Positions 38,455 to 48,362 of a DNA stretch of 64,000 nt are shown in pieces. How positions within the stretch are numbered: the first letter of the stretch is position 1; each line of letters starts with the position of its first letter. The notes beneath the pieces are model-generated. The model saw only the letters and a program-made list of their open reading frames with translations, was not told the DNA's origin and ran no database searches. The translations under genes and the position numbers were made by a program. This DNA is from Alkalisalibacterium limincola (GTDB lineage Bacteria > Pseudomonadota > Gammaproteobacteria > Xanthomonadales > Xanthomonadaceae): contig NZ_VRTS01000006.1 in the NCBI RefSeq assembly GCF_008017755.1, positions 124,001-188,000 on the forward strand. The letters run 5' to 3'.

Positions 38455-38598
38455 TCATGTCGCCATCAGCGGCACGATGATCAGAAGCAGCGCCAGAAGC
38501 GCGAGGAAGCCCAGGCCAACGCGTGCGGCCATGGCGGTCACCTTGAAGAAAGCGATGATGACGAGAACGAGGATGATCAGGCCAATGATCGAGCCCAT
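38455..38598 (-). CDS. small two-helix membrane protein
   Basis: 47 residues. Two hydrophobic stretches (about 3-18 and 26-45) separated by FKVTAMAARVG. The ATG at 38598 has an ideal AAGGAG site seven bases upstream, and a hairpin follows the stop, which supports a real gene despite the size. No family recognised; it may be a stress-type small membrane protein. It is divergent from parC. Confidence 0.6.
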   Translation of the reverse strand: MGSIIGLIILVLVIIAFFKVTAMAARVGLGFLALLALLLIIVPLMAT

Positions 38599-38846
38599 GG
38601 GATTCTCCTTATCCGTTGGTCGGCTTGCCTGCCGGAAATAGTGGCAGTCCCAGTCTAGAAGCACCCCCGGAAGGCGGCGCGAACGAGGCCTCACTTTCCT
38701 GAACGGCCGTTTAGTTCCCCGACCCGGCGTGGCGTCGTCCGGCGCGCCTGCCCGGGCAACGGCGCGGACTCCCGGCCCGGCCGCGCCACCCCACCGGCCC
38801 GGCCACGACGGCTAGAATGCCTCTTTTCACCCCGTCACGAGAGCGA

Positions 38847-41093
38847 ATGAGCGACCTGACCCGCCCCACCTTCCATGGCTTCGAGCAGATCCCGCTGCGC
38901 GAATACGCCGAGCGCGCCTACCTCGACTACTCGATGTACGTGGTGCTCGACCGCGCCCTGCCCTTCCTCGGCGACGGGCTCAAGCCGGTGCAGCGCCGGA
39001 TCATCTACGCGATGAGCGAACTGGGGCTCAGTGCCGCGGCCAAGCCGAAGAAGTCCGCACGCACGGTGGGCGACGTGATCGGAAAGTTCCACCCGCACGG
39101 CGACAGCGCCTGCTACGAGGCGATGGTGCTCATGGCGCAGTCGTTCTCGTTCCGCTACCCGCTGGTGGACGGCCAGGGCAACTTCGGCTCCTCGGACGAC
39201 CCCAAGAGCTTCGCGGCGATGCGCTACACCGAGTCCAAGCTCACCCCGATCGCCGAGGTGCTGCTGGGCGAGCTGGGCCAGGGCACGGTGGAGTGGAACC
39301 CGAACTTCGACGGCACGCTGCAGGAGCCGGGCTGGCTGCCGGCGCGGTTGCCGCACCTGCTTCTCAACGGCACCACCGGCATCGCCGTGGGCATGGCCAC
39401 AGACGTGCCGCCGCACAACCTCAACGAGGTCGTGGCCGCCTGCATCCGCCTGATCGACGAACCCGAGGCCAGCGTTCGCGAGTTGTGCGAGCACGTGCGC
39501 GGGCCGGACTACCCGACCGAGGCGGAGATCATCACGCCGCGCCGCGACCTGCTGGCGATGTACGAGACCGGCGGCGGCAGCGTTCGCGCCCGCGCCACCT
39601 GGGTGCGCGAGGCCAACAACATCGTCATCACCGCCCTGCCCCACCAGGTCAGCCCGTCGAAGATCCTCGAGCAGATCGCCGCGCAGATGCGGGCCAAGAA
39701 GCTGCCGTGGCTGGAGGACCTGCGCGACGAGTCCGACCACGCCAACCCGGTGCGCCTGGTGCTGGTGCCGCGCTCGAACCGGGTCGACGTCGACTCGCTG
39801 ATGGGCCACCTGTTCGCCATCACCGACCTGGAGAAGAGCTTCCGGGTCAACTTCAACGTGATCGGACTGGACGGCCGCCCGCAGGTGAAGAACCTGAAGA
39901 TGTTCCTGTCGGAGTGGCTGCACTTCCGCTTCGACACCGTCACCCGCCGGCTCAACCACCGGCTGGCGAAGGTCGAGCGCCGGCTGCACCTGCTCGAGGG
40001 CCTGCTGGTCGCCTTCCTCAACCTCGACGAGGTGATCCACATCATCCGCACCGAGGACGAGCCGCGCGCGGTGCTGATGGCGCGCTTCGAGCTCAGCGAG
40101 GACCAGGCCGACTACATCCTCGACACCAAGCTCAAGCAGCTCGCCCGCCTGGAGGAGATGAAGATCCGCGGCGAGCAGGACGAGCTGGCCAGGGAACGCG
40201 ACAAGATCATGGCCATCCTCGGCTCCAAGGCGAAGTTGAAGAAGCTGGTCAAGGACGAGCTGCTGGCCGATGCGAAGAAGTTCGGCGACCCGCGACGCAG
40301 TCCGCTGGTCGAGCGTGGCGCGGCCCAGGCGCTGTCGGAAACCGACCTGGTGCCCAGCGAACCGATCACCATCGTGCTCTCGGAGAAGGGCTGGATCCGC
40401 GCGGCGAAGGGCCACGACATCGACCCGGCCAGCCTGAACTACCGCGACGGCGACAGCCTGGGCCATGCCGCGCGCGGCCGCACCAACCTGCAGGTGGCGT
40501 TCCTGGATTCCACCGGCCGTGCCTACTCGACCGCCGGCCACGGCCTGCCTTCGGCGCGCGGCAACGGCGAACCGCTGACCGGCCGCTTCTCGCCGCCTTC
40601 CGGCGCCGTGTTCATCGGCACCGCAAGCGCCGAGCCCGATGCCCGTTTCCTGCTCGCCTCGACCCACGGCTATGGCTTCGTCACCCGGTTCGAGAACTTC
40701 TGCGGCCGCAACAAGGCCGGCAAGGCACTGCTCAACCCGGGCAACGGCGGCGTGCTGCCACCGGTGGCGGTGAACAACGCGCAGACCGACCTGGTCGTGG
40801 CGATCACCTCCGCCGGCCACCTGCTGGCGTTCCCGATCAGCGAGCTGCCCGAACTCGACCGCGGCAAGGGCAACAAGCTGATCCAGATCCCGCCCGCGAA
40901 GCTGAAGTCCGGCGACGAGACGGTCATCGTCGTGGCCAGCGTGCGCGAGGGCGGCGAGCTGACGCTTTACTGCGGCCAGCGCAAGCTGAGCCTGAGCTGG
41001 CGCGACCTGCAGGCCTACGCCGGCAGCCGCGCGCAGCGCGGCAACATGCTGCCGCGTGGCTTCCAGCGCGTGGATTCGGCCGAGGCGGGCTGA
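38847..41093 (+). CDS. parC: DNA topoisomerase IV subunit A
   Basis: 748 residues, matching E. coli ParC (752). Catalytic Tyr is Y127 in [10 protein letters not shown]; the winged-helix region includes [20 protein letters not shown] with S87 and E91, the residues equivalent to the quinolone-target positions, in the sensitive form. A C-terminal beta-pinwheel domain follows from about 490. Topo IV decatenates sister chromosomes; parE is not in this window. The ATG at 38847 is used; a TAGAAT -10-like hexamer (38813-38818) lies 28 bp upstream. Overlaps tpm by one base. Confidence 0.97.
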   Translation: MSDLTRPTFHGFEQIPLREYAERAYLDYSMYVVLDRALPFLGDGLKPVQRRIIYAMSELGLSAAAKPKKSARTVGDVIGKFHPHGDSACYEAMVLMAQSFSFRYPLVDGQGNFGSSDDPKSFAAMRYTESKLTPIAEVLLGELGQGTVEWNPNFDGTLQEPGWLPARLPHLLLNGTTGIAVGMATDVPPHNLNEVVAACIRLIDEPEASVRELCEHVRGPDYPTEAEIITPRRDLLAMYETGGGSVRARATWVREANNIVITALPHQVSPSKILEQIAAQMRAKKLPWLEDLRDESDHANPVRLVLVPRSNRVDVDSLMGHLFAITDLEKSFRVNFNVIGLDGRPQVKNLKMFLSEWLHFRFDTVTRRLNHRLAKVERRLHLLEGLLVAFLNLDEVIHIIRTEDEPRAVLMARFELSEDQADYILDTKLKQLARLEEMKIRGEQDELARERDKIMAILGSKAKLKKLVKDELLADAKKFGDPRRSPLVERGAAQALSETDLVPSEPITIVLSEKGWIRAAKGHDIDPASLNYRDGDSLGHAARGRTNLQVAFLDSTGRAYSTAGHGLPSARGNGEPLTGRFSPPSGAVFIGTASAEPDARFLLASTHGYGFVTRFENFCGRNKAGKALLNPGNGGVLPPVAVNNAQTDLVVAITSAGHLLAFPISELPELDRGKGNKLIQIPPAKLKSGDETVIVVASVREGGELTLYCGQRKLSLSWRDLQAYAGSRAQRGNMLPRGFQRVDSAEAG

Positions 41094-41752
41094 TGGAGGC
41101 GGAGTTCTGGCACGCGCGCTGGGCCGAGGGTCGCACCGGCTGGCACCTCGAGGAGGTCAACCGGCTGCTGCTCAAGCACTGGCCCTCGCTGGCGCTTCCC
41201 GCCGAGGCACCGGTGCTGGTGCCGCTGTGCGGCAAGAGCCTGGACATGGCCTGGCTGGCTGCCGAAGGCCACCCGGTGCTGGGCGTGGAACTGTCGCTTG
41301 AGGCCTGCCGCGAGTTCTTCGCCGAACGCGGGCTGGATCCGGGCGAGGCGGAAGAACCCGGCTTCACCCGGGTTGGCCTCGCCCACCTGGAACTGCTCGC
41401 CGGGGACGTGTTCGCGCTGGCCCGCGAGCACGTGCAGGACATCGCGGCGGTCTACGACCGTGCCGCATTGATCGCGTTGCCCGAAGCGATGCGCCGGCGC
41501 TACGTCGAGCACGTCTACGGCCTGCTGCCCGCCGGCACGCTGGGACTGCTGGTGACGCTGGAGTATCCCGCGCACGAGCGCGACGGCCCGCCCTTCAGCG
41601 TCGACGAGACCGAGGTTCGGGCGCTGTTCGAGCCGCGCTGGCAGGTGGACCTGCTGGAGCGACGCGATATCCTCGAACACGAACCCCGCTTCGCCATCGA
41701 GGGCGTGAGCACCCTGCACACCTGCGTGTACCGGCTGAGCGCACGCGACTGA
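41093..41752 (+). CDS. tpm: thiopurine S-methyltransferase family protein
   Basis: 219 residues. Family features: FWHARWAEGRTGWHLEEVN at the N-terminus, VLVPLCGKSLDMAWLAAEGH as SAM motif I, and VYDRAALIALPEAMRRRYVEH. Bacterial Tpm methylates selenite, tellurite and thiols. The ATG overlaps the parC stop (TGATG), so it is translationally coupled to parC. Confidence 0.93.
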   Translation: MEAEFWHARWAEGRTGWHLEEVNRLLLKHWPSLALPAEAPVLVPLCGKSLDMAWLAAEGHPVLGVELSLEACREFFAERGLDPGEAEEPGFTRVGLAHLELLAGDVFALAREHVQDIAAVYDRAALIALPEAMRRRYVEHVYGLLPAGTLGLLVTLEYPAHERDGPPFSVDETEVRALFEPRWQVDLLERRDILEHEPRFAIEGVSTLHTCVYRLSARD

Positions 41753-41770
41753 GCCCCCACGGATGCCCCG

Positions 41771-42274
41771 ATGAACCTGCCCCACACCCGCAACGAACTG
41801 CTGTTCATCGCCGCCAGCGCCGTGGTGACGGTCGTGTTCGCCGCGATGTTCCTGGGTCCGAACTACGGCCTGCGCGCGGCCTGGCCGTTCTGGGCCTCGT
41901 TGCTGTGCACCTCGGTGTTCGTGTGGATCCCCTACATGCGCCAGCGCATGCAGCCGCGCGACCGGGTCGACTTCGACGAGCTGGGCATCCAGCGCCTGGC
42001 TGCCGGCGGCACCCGGGAGTCCGTGCGCTGGGACCGCATCGAGCGCATCTTCATCGCCACCACCGACGACGGTCCGGTCGGCGACGACGTGTTCTGGGTG
42101 TTCGTGGATGAAAGCGGCCAGGGCGGTTGCGCCGTGCCGGCCAGTGCGGAGGGTTTCGATGCGTTGCTCGAGCGCGTGCAGCAGCTGCCGGGTTTCGACA
42201 ACGAGGCGGTCGCGACGGCGATGGGATCGACCACCAATGCACGCTTCGACGTGTGGCAGCGGCAGCCGGACTGA
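41771..42274 (+). CDS. hypothetical membrane protein, paralogue A
   Basis: 167 residues. Two N-terminal membrane helices (about 10-28 and 36-55) and a cytosolic domain with DELGIQRLAAGGTRESVRWD and a GGCAVPASAEGFDALLERVQ core. The soluble part looks PH-like (pattern V.WD.IE.I.I) as in small DUF membrane proteins. It is aligned along its whole length with the next gene, so the two are a tandem duplication. Function unknown. Downstream of tpm by 18 bp. Confidence 0.72.
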   Translation: MNLPHTRNELLFIAASAVVTVVFAAMFLGPNYGLRAAWPFWASLLCTSVFVWIPYMRQRMQPRDRVDFDELGIQRLAAGGTRESVRWDRIERIFIATTDDGPVGDDVFWVFVDESGQGGCAVPASAEGFDALLERVQQLPGFDNEAVATAMGSTTNARFDVWQRQPD

Positions 42275-42296
42275 TCGCGCCGCGATGACCGGCCCG

Positions 42297-42796
42297 ATGA
42301 TCGGACCCTGGCGGCGCGGCGAACTGGCCTGGGCGGCCGCCACCACCCTCGTCAGCCTGGTGCTGTTCGCCTTCAGCGACGCAGCATGGGCTGGATCGAG
42401 CGACTGCCCCTGCTGGCCTTCATCCTCGCCACCGTGGTGTTGCTGGCCCTGCCCTGGCTGCGGGCGCGCTTCGGCGAGGGCCACGACCAGGTCGTGCTGG
42501 ACCCCCAGGGGATCTCGCGTCGCGGCGCCCGCGGTGCCCGCGAGCGCATCGAATGGAACGCACTGGACTCGGTGGTGCTGGTCTCGCCGGGTCCGGACAC
42601 GGGGATGGAGCCGGCCTATTGGCTGCTGCTGGATGCCAGCGGGCGCCATGGCTGCGCGATCCCCGACGACGCCGATGGCCTGGAAGCCCTGAAGGCCAGG
42701 CTGCATGCGCTGCCAGGCTATCGGACCTCGCGCGAAGCGACCGCGCTGGCCGACCGCGGGCAGCGCCGCTTCGAGCTGTGGCGCCGCCCCGCTTGA
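42297..42796 (+). CDS. hypothetical membrane protein, paralogue B, with frame break
   Basis: Same architecture as paralogue A: helix 1, then MGWIERLPLLAFILATVV as helix 2, then GISRRGARGARERIEWNALD and HGCAIPDDADGLEALKARLH. Its first helix (GELAWAAATTLVSLVLFAFS) and the rest are in different frames; one base seems missing near 42384. Corrected length is about 166 residues, matching the paralogue's 167, and the ATG at 42297 aligns with the paralogue's start. An ATG 12 bases upstream is possible. Function unknown. Confidence 0.65.
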
Positions 42797-42898
42797 CCAC
42801 CCGGCCGCGCTGACCTCCCTCGTCGATTCCACACCGGGGGCGCAACGGCCCTGCCAGTATCTGGTCTAGGATGCGAACGACTTCGGGGGAGGATCGCG

Positions 42899-45304
42899 AT
42901 GGCAGGCTTCGTACGGATCGGCGCGTGGTTGATGGCGGGACTCGTGGCGCTGGCACTGCTGGCACTGCTGGTCGGCTGGATGTGGATGCGCGCCAGCCTG
43001 CCGCTGCTGGACGGCCCCCTTGTGCTGCCGGGCCTGCAGGGCGAAGCGCAGGTCGAGCGGGACGCCGACGGCACAGTGACGATCAGCGCCGGGTCGGAAT
43101 CCGATGCGATGCGCGTGCTGGGCTTCGTGCACGCGCAGGAGCGCTACTTCGAGATGGACCTGATGCGTCGCAGTGCCGCCGGTGAACTCGCCGCGCTGGT
43201 CGGGGCCCCGGCGCTGCCGGTGGACCGCAGGGTGCGCGTGCACCGCATGCGCGCCCGCGTGGAGCACCTCTACGCGCAAGCCAGCGCACACGAGCGTGAA
43301 CTGCTCGAGGCCTATGCCGAGGGTGCCAACAGCGGGCTGGACGCATTGCGCGCGCGGCCCTGGGCCTACGGCCTGCTGCGCACGCGCCCCGAGCCGTGGC
43401 GCCCGGAGGACGCGCTGCTGGTGGGTTACGCGATGTTCTTCGACCTCCAGGACAGCGACAACCGCAGGGAGTGGTCGCTGCTGCAGGCGCGCCGGCACCT
43501 GGGCGCCGACGCGCTGGAACTGCTCACGCGCGACGGCAGCCACTGGGATGCGCCACTGCAGGGCACCGAGCGCGAACTGCTGGACGTGGCGCGGGTGGTC
43601 GATCTGCTGGGCCCCGTGCACGCCCTGCACGCCGCCGGAGAGGCGCGCCTGGCCGACGACGAAGACCCGCCGGTGAAGGGCAGCAACAACTTCGCCGTCG
43701 CCGGGACCCTGACCCGGGACGGTCGCGCCCTGGTGGCCGACGACATGCACCTGGGCCTGCGCGCACCCAATATCTGGTTCCGCGCCCAGTTGCGCTATCC
43801 CGCCGCGGATGCCCCTGGCGGCCAGGTGGACGTCGGCGGCGTCACGCTGCCCGGCCTGCCCGGCGTGGTCGTGGGAAGCACCGGCCACGTGGCCTGGGGC
43901 TTCACCAACAGCTATGGCGACTATCACGACTTCGTGCGCGTGCACTGGGTCGACCGCGAGGCCGGGCGCTACCGCGTCCCGGGCGGCGAGGACGGCGTCA
44001 CGCGCCACCGCGAGGAACTGGCGGTGCTGGGCGGGGCGCCGGAGGTGCTGGAAGTGGTCGAGACGCGCTGGGGCCCGGTCCTTCACGACGACCTCGACGA
44101 CACGTCGCTGGCCCTGGCCTGGACGGCGCACCGCGCCGGCAGCCTGGACCTCGGCCTGCTGCGCATGACCCGCGCGGCCGACCTGGACGCAGCGCTGGAC
44201 ATCGCCAACCGGGCGGGCGTGCCGGTCCAGAACGCAGTGATCGGTGATCGCAGCGGGCGCATCGGCTGGACCCTGATGGGGCGCCTGCCCCGACGCGTGG
44301 GCGACTGCGACCCGCTGCAGGCGCTTGATCCGGTCATGGACGGATGCGACTGGGACGGCTGGCTGGAGCCCGACGAGGTCCCCAGGATCCTCGACCCGGG
44401 CTCTGCACGGCTGTGGACGGCGAACTCGCGCGTCGTCGATGGCGTGGACCTGCCTCGGGTCGGCGACGGCGGCTACGACCTGGGCGCGCGCCAGCGCCAG
44501 ATCCGCGACGCGCTGCTGGCGCGGGACGTGTTCGAGGAAGCCGACCTGCTGGCGATCCAGCTCGACCACCGCGCCGTGTTCCTGGAGACGTGGTGGCAAT
44601 TGCTGCGCGAGCTGATCGCCGAGGCCGGCCCCGGGCATCTCGGGCTGCAGGCACTGGAGCCCGCGACCCGCCACTGGGAGGGCGAGGCCCGTGCCTACGC
44701 GGTGGCCTACCCGCTGGTCCGGGCGTTCCGGGCCGAAGTGATCCGCCTCGTGCTCGACACGATCCTGGCCCCCGTCCGCGAGGCCGAGGGAGAGGATTTC
44801 CTCCCCCCGCGGGTGCCGCAGGCAGAGGCCTTCGTCTGGCCGCTGGCGAGCATCCGTCCCGAGGCCTGGGTGCCGTCGGGCCACGCCAGCTGGCTGGAGG
44901 CGTTCGACGCGGCCGCGCTCAAGGTGGCCGAGGAAGCCGGTGGCAGCGGCGCCGTAGGCACGCGCAGCTGGGGCGAGCGCAACACCGCCCGGATCCGGCA
45001 CCCGCTGGCCGGGGCGCTGCCCGCTCCGCTGGCCCGCCGACTGTCGATGCCGGCCCAACCGCTGCCGGGCGACAGCCACCTGCCACGCGCGCAGGGGCCG
45101 TCGTTCGGCGCCTCGCAGCGCATGGTGGTGGCCCCGGGCCACGAGGAGCACGGCGTACTGCACATGCCCGGGGGACAGAGCGGGCATCCGCTGTCGCCGT
45201 TCTGGGGCAGCGGGCACGAGGAATGGGTGCAGGGCCGGGCGTCCCCATTCCTTCCCGGGGAGCCAAAACACCGACTCGTGCTCAGTCCAGCCGCGAATCT
45301 GTGA
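42899..45304 (+). CDS. penicillin acylase family protein
   Basis: 801 residues. One N-terminal membrane helix or uncleaved signal (about 8-30), then an alpha region, a spacer, and the beta chain that begins at the nucleophile Ser of VKGSNNFAVAG (S262), as in self-processing Ntn-hydrolases. ADDMHLGLRAPNIW and GSTGHVAWGFTNSYGDYHDF are family signatures. Likely a periplasmic amide hydrolase; relatives cut beta-lactam side chains or N-acyl homoserine lactones. ATG at 42899 behind GGGGGAGGA. Its stop is inside a CRP-like palindrome. Confidence 0.9.
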   Translation: MAGFVRIGAWLMAGLVALALLALLVGWMWMRASLPLLDGPLVLPGLQGEAQVERDADGTVTISAGSESDAMRVLGFVHAQERYFEMDLMRRSAAGELAALVGAPALPVDRRVRVHRMRARVEHLYAQASAHERELLEAYAEGANSGLDALRARPWAYGLLRTRPEPWRPEDALLVGYAMFFDLQDSDNRREWSLLQARRHLGADALELLTRDGSHWDAPLQGTERELLDVARVVDLLGPVHALHAAGEARLADDEDPPVKGSNNFAVAGTLTRDGRALVADDMHLGLRAPNIWFRAQLRYPAADAPGGQVDVGGVTLPGLPGVVVGSTGHVAWGFTNSYGDYHDFVRVHWVDREAGRYRVPGGEDGVTRHREELAVLGGAPEVLEVVETRWGPVLHDDLDDTSLALAWTAHRAGSLDLGLLRMTRAADLDAALDIANRAGVPVQNAVIGDRSGRIGWTLMGRLPRRVGDCDPLQALDPVMDGCDWDGWLEPDEVPRILDPGSARLWTANSRVVDGVDLPRVGDGGYDLGARQRQIRDALLARDVFEEADLLAIQLDHRAVFLETWWQLLRELIAEAGPGHLGLQALEPATRHWEGEARAYAVAYPLVRAFRAEVIRLVLDTILAPVREAEGEDFLPPRVPQAEAFVWPLASIRPEAWVPSGHASWLEAFDAAALKVAEEAGGSGAVGTRSWGERNTARIRHPLAGALPAPLARRLSMPAQPLPGDSHLPRAQGPSFGASQRMVVAPGHEEHGVLHMPGGQSGHPLSPFWGSGHEEWVQGRASPFLPGEPKHRLVLSPAANL

Positions 45305-45315
45305 ACTGGTTCACA
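45300..45315. promoter_or_regulatory. CRP/Clp-like binding site
   Basis: TGTGA-N6-TCACA, the exact CRP core, embedded in a perfect palindrome with 7-bp arms (TGTGAAC and GTTCACA, two-base spacer). It overlaps the stop codon of the acylase gene and lies 140 bp before the ATG at 45456. Xanthomonad Clp binds the same core. Confidence 0.6.
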
Positions 45316-45369
45316 TACAAATCCTCGACCTGTACGGAAACTGACCGCCAGCGTCCATCAGAGACGCGC

Positions 45370-45395
45370 TGTGACGCACAACGTCACATTTGACG
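45370..45395 (+). promoter_or_regulatory. second palindrome and putative -35 element
   Basis: TGTGACG and CGTCACA (45370-45376, 45382-45388) flank five bases, giving another TGTGA/TCACA arrangement with wide spacing. A TTGACG hexamer (45390-45395) follows immediately and would be the -35; no good -10 is visible at the expected distance (GACCTA at 45415-45420 is poor). Confidence 0.4.
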
Positions 45396-45455
45396 GGTCG
45401 CCGCTTCGGGGAGCGACCTACCACCGGCGCAGTGCTGGACAACGTCGAGGTAGGC

Positions 45456-45878
45456 ATGAGTCTGTTCAATTCGATGCAAAACACCATGCAGCAGCTTTCG
45501 CGCAAGGTCATGCTGTCCTGGCAGGCGAAGGTGGTCGAGAAGGCCATCCGCGAGCTGCCCGAGGCCAAGCGCCGCGAGGCTGCCCTGCTGACCCTGGCCG
45601 AACTGGAGTCCACGGCGCACGTGCCGGCGTCCCAGTCGCCCAATGACACCACCCCCCTGCCCAACCCGGCCCGCGGCAACGCGGCCCAGCTGGCCTTCGA
45701 GCGCGTGCGCTCGCGGCTGCAGCCGATCCGCCTGCGCGGCCTGGCCACCTGGATCGCCGTGGTTTACCACGAGACCCGCGACAGCGCCGACGAGGGCTTC
45801 CAGGGGGTGCACCGCGATGTGCTCGGCCTGATCGCCGAGCTCAAAGCGTCGATGCCGGCGCAGAAAGCTGCCGCCTGA
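45456..45878 (+). CDS. conserved hypothetical cytosolic protein
   Basis: 140 residues, no signal or membrane helix. Helical, with a basic N-terminal region (MSLFNSMQNTMQQLSRKV, then VVEKAIRELPEAKRREAAL) and a second helical half (LAFERVRSRLQPIRLRGLAT). The ATG at 45456 has GAGG five bases upstream and a long 5' region holding two CRP-like palindromes. A strong terminator follows. I do not recognise the family; the regulation suggests carbon or cAMP/c-di-GMP-responsive expression. Confidence 0.65.
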   Translation: MSLFNSMQNTMQQLSRKVMLSWQAKVVEKAIRELPEAKRREAALLTLAELESTAHVPASQSPNDTTPLPNPARGNAAQLAFERVRSRLQPIRLRGLATWIAVVYHETRDSADEGFQGVHRDVLGLIAELKASMPAQKAAA

Positions 45879-45920
45879 AGGGGAACGGGCGGTTCGTTTT
45901 CGGAGATGCTCCGACGTCAC

Positions 45921-45946
45921 AGCGGCCAGGGATGGCCGCTTTTTTA
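45921..45946 (+). terminator. rho-independent terminator
   Basis: Perfect 8-bp stem (45921-45928 with 45933-45940), GGGA loop, then a run of six T. It ends the gene at 45456-45878. The T-run includes the stop codon of the convergent dapE (45944-45946). Confidence 0.88.
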
Positions 45947-47089
45947 TTCCGCCCCGCGCAACAGCACCCTCTCGGCGATGCCCAGGTAGAGCCCCGGCAG
46001 CGCTTCGAGATCCGCCACCGACACCCGCTCGTCGACCTTGTGGATGCTGGCGTTGACCGGACCCAGCTCGACCACCTGCGCGCCCATCGGCGCGATGAAG
46101 CGGCCGTCGGACGTGCCGCCACCGGTGTTCTCATCCGGCCTGAGCCCCAGGCTGTCGCGCAAGGTGTCACGCACGGCACGCCGCAACACCCCGTCGGCGG
46201 TGTGGAAGGGCTCGCCCGAGCGGTGCCAGTCGATGGAAAGCTCCAGCGAATGCGCGGCAAGCAGCGATTCCACCTCCGCCACCAGCGCATCCGCCGTCCA
46301 GTGCGGGGAATAGCGCAGGTTGAACTGCACGCTCGCAGTGCCCGGAATGACGTTGCTGGCCCCGGTACCGGCCTGGAAGTTGGCGATCTGGAAACTGGTG
46401 GCGGGAAACTCGGGATAGGGCTCGGGATCCCACTCGCGCGCGGCCAGCGCGGCGAATGCCGGCAGGGCCCGATGGATCGGATTGTCGGCCAGGTGCGGAT
46501 AGGCCACGTGCCCCTGCACGCCGCGCACCGTGGCGGTGCCGGTCAGCGAGCCACGGCGCCCCACGCGCACGATGTCGCCCAGCCGCTCCAGCGAACTGGG
46601 CTCGCCGACCAGGCAGTAGTCGATCGCCCGCCCCTGCTCGCCGAACTCGCGCGCGATGCGGCGCACGCCGTCGATCGCATCCCCCTCCTCGTCCGAGGTG
46701 AGCAGCAAGGCGATGGTGCCGGGATGTTCCGGGTGCGCGGCGACGAAGGCCTCCAGCGCCACCACGAACGCGGCGACGCTGCCCTTCATGTCGGCCGAGC
46801 CGCGGCCATAGAGGAAGCCCTCGCGCAGGTCGGGCCGGAACGGATCGCTGGCCCAGGCATCGCTTGGCCCCGGCGGCACCACGTCGGTGTGGCCCAGGAA
46901 ACACAGGACCGGCCCTTCCGAGCCGTGCCAGGCCCACAGGTTGTCGACCTCACCGCGGCGCAGGAACTCGGTGCGGAAACCCGCGTTCTCCAGGCGCGAC
47001 GCCAGCAGGGGCTGGCAGCCGGCATCGTCGGGTGTCACCGAGGAGCGGGCGATCAGCTCCCGCGTGAGATCGAGGACGTCGTTGTTCAT
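45944..47089 (-). CDS. dapE: succinyl-diaminopimelate desuccinylase
   Basis: 381 residues, M20 zinc enzyme hydrolysing N-succinyl-LL-DAP to LL-DAP for lysine and peptidoglycan. Metal ligands in [27 protein letters not shown] and the C-terminal H of [10 protein letters not shown], with the catalytic EE pair present; [10 protein letters not shown] is intact. The ATG at 47089 (MNNDVLDLT) matches the family start better than the one at 47107. Last gene of the map-glnD-dapD operon; 63 bp after the ArsC-like gene. Confidence 0.96.
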   Translation of the reverse strand: MNNDVLDLTRELIARSSVTPDDAGCQPLLASRLENAGFRTEFLRRGEVDNLWAWHGSEGPVLCFLGHTDVVPPGPSDAWASDPFRPDLREGFLYGRGSADMKGSVAAFVVALEAFVAAHPEHPGTIALLLTSDEEGDAIDGVRRIAREFGEQGRAIDYCLVGEPSSLERLGDIVRVGRRGSLTGTATVRGVQGHVAYPHLADNPIHRALPAFAALAAREWDPEPYPEFPATSFQIANFQAGTGASNVIPGTASVQFNLRYSPHWTADALVAEVESLLAAHSLELSIDWHRSGEPFHTADGVLRRAVRDTLRDSLGLRPDENTGGGTSDGRFIAPMGAQVVELGPVNASIHKVDERVSVADLEALPGLYLGIAERVLLRGAE

Positions 47090-47152
47090 GGCCCGGGAGT
47101 GTCGCATGGCTGCCGTGGCGGGGAGGTGGAGCGGGACACGGTCGGGGACGGC

Positions 47153-47509
47153 CTACACGCCGAAACGCATCTTCCAGGCCTTGTCGGTGAAGCCCACCGA
47201 CACCGTGCCGTCGCCGGTCACCAGCACCGGACGCTTGATCAGGGCCGGGTGTTCGCGCAGCAGCAACTGCCATTCAGGGTCGGAACCCGGCGCGCGGCGC
47301 GCCTGGGGCAGGTTGCGCCAGGTGGTCGAGGCGCGGTTGACGAGCCGGTCGAAACCGCCCAGCTGGTCGGCCCAGGCCTTGAGCGTGGCCGGCTCGATGC
47401 GCTGCTCGCGGTAGTCGACGAAGGCGTGGTCGATGTCGAAGCGCCTGAGCCAGTTGCGCGCCTTGCGGCAGGTGTCGCAGGTGGCGAGGCCATAGACGCT
47501 GGTGGCCAT
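47153..47509 (-). CDS. ArsC/Spx-family thioredoxin-fold protein (YffB-like)
   Basis: 118 residues. Thioredoxin fold with CDTC (C11 and C14) in VYGLATCDTCRKARNWL, and LIKRPVLV in the later half as in ArsC/Spx proteins. The CxxC form points to the YffB group rather than true arsenate reductase, so a glutathione- or thiol-linked reductase role is more likely. It starts one base after dapD; this position between dapD and dapE is common in Xanthomonads. Confidence 0.87.
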   Translation of the reverse strand: MATSVYGLATCDTCRKARNWLRRFDIDHAFVDYREQRIEPATLKAWADQLGGFDRLVNRASTTWRNLPQARRAPGSDPEWQLLLREHPALIKRPVLVTGDGTVSVGFTDKAWKMRFGV

Positions 47510-47510
47510 C

Positions 47511-48336
<826 letters not shown>

Positions 48337-48362
<26 letters not shown>

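Noticed and set aside
47153-47509. Arsenate reductase (ArsC) linked to the arsenosugar genes
   Set aside because: The CxxC YffB-like pattern and its fixed place between dapD and dapE argue for a housekeeping Spx/ArsC-fold protein, 14 kb from the arsenosugar genes.
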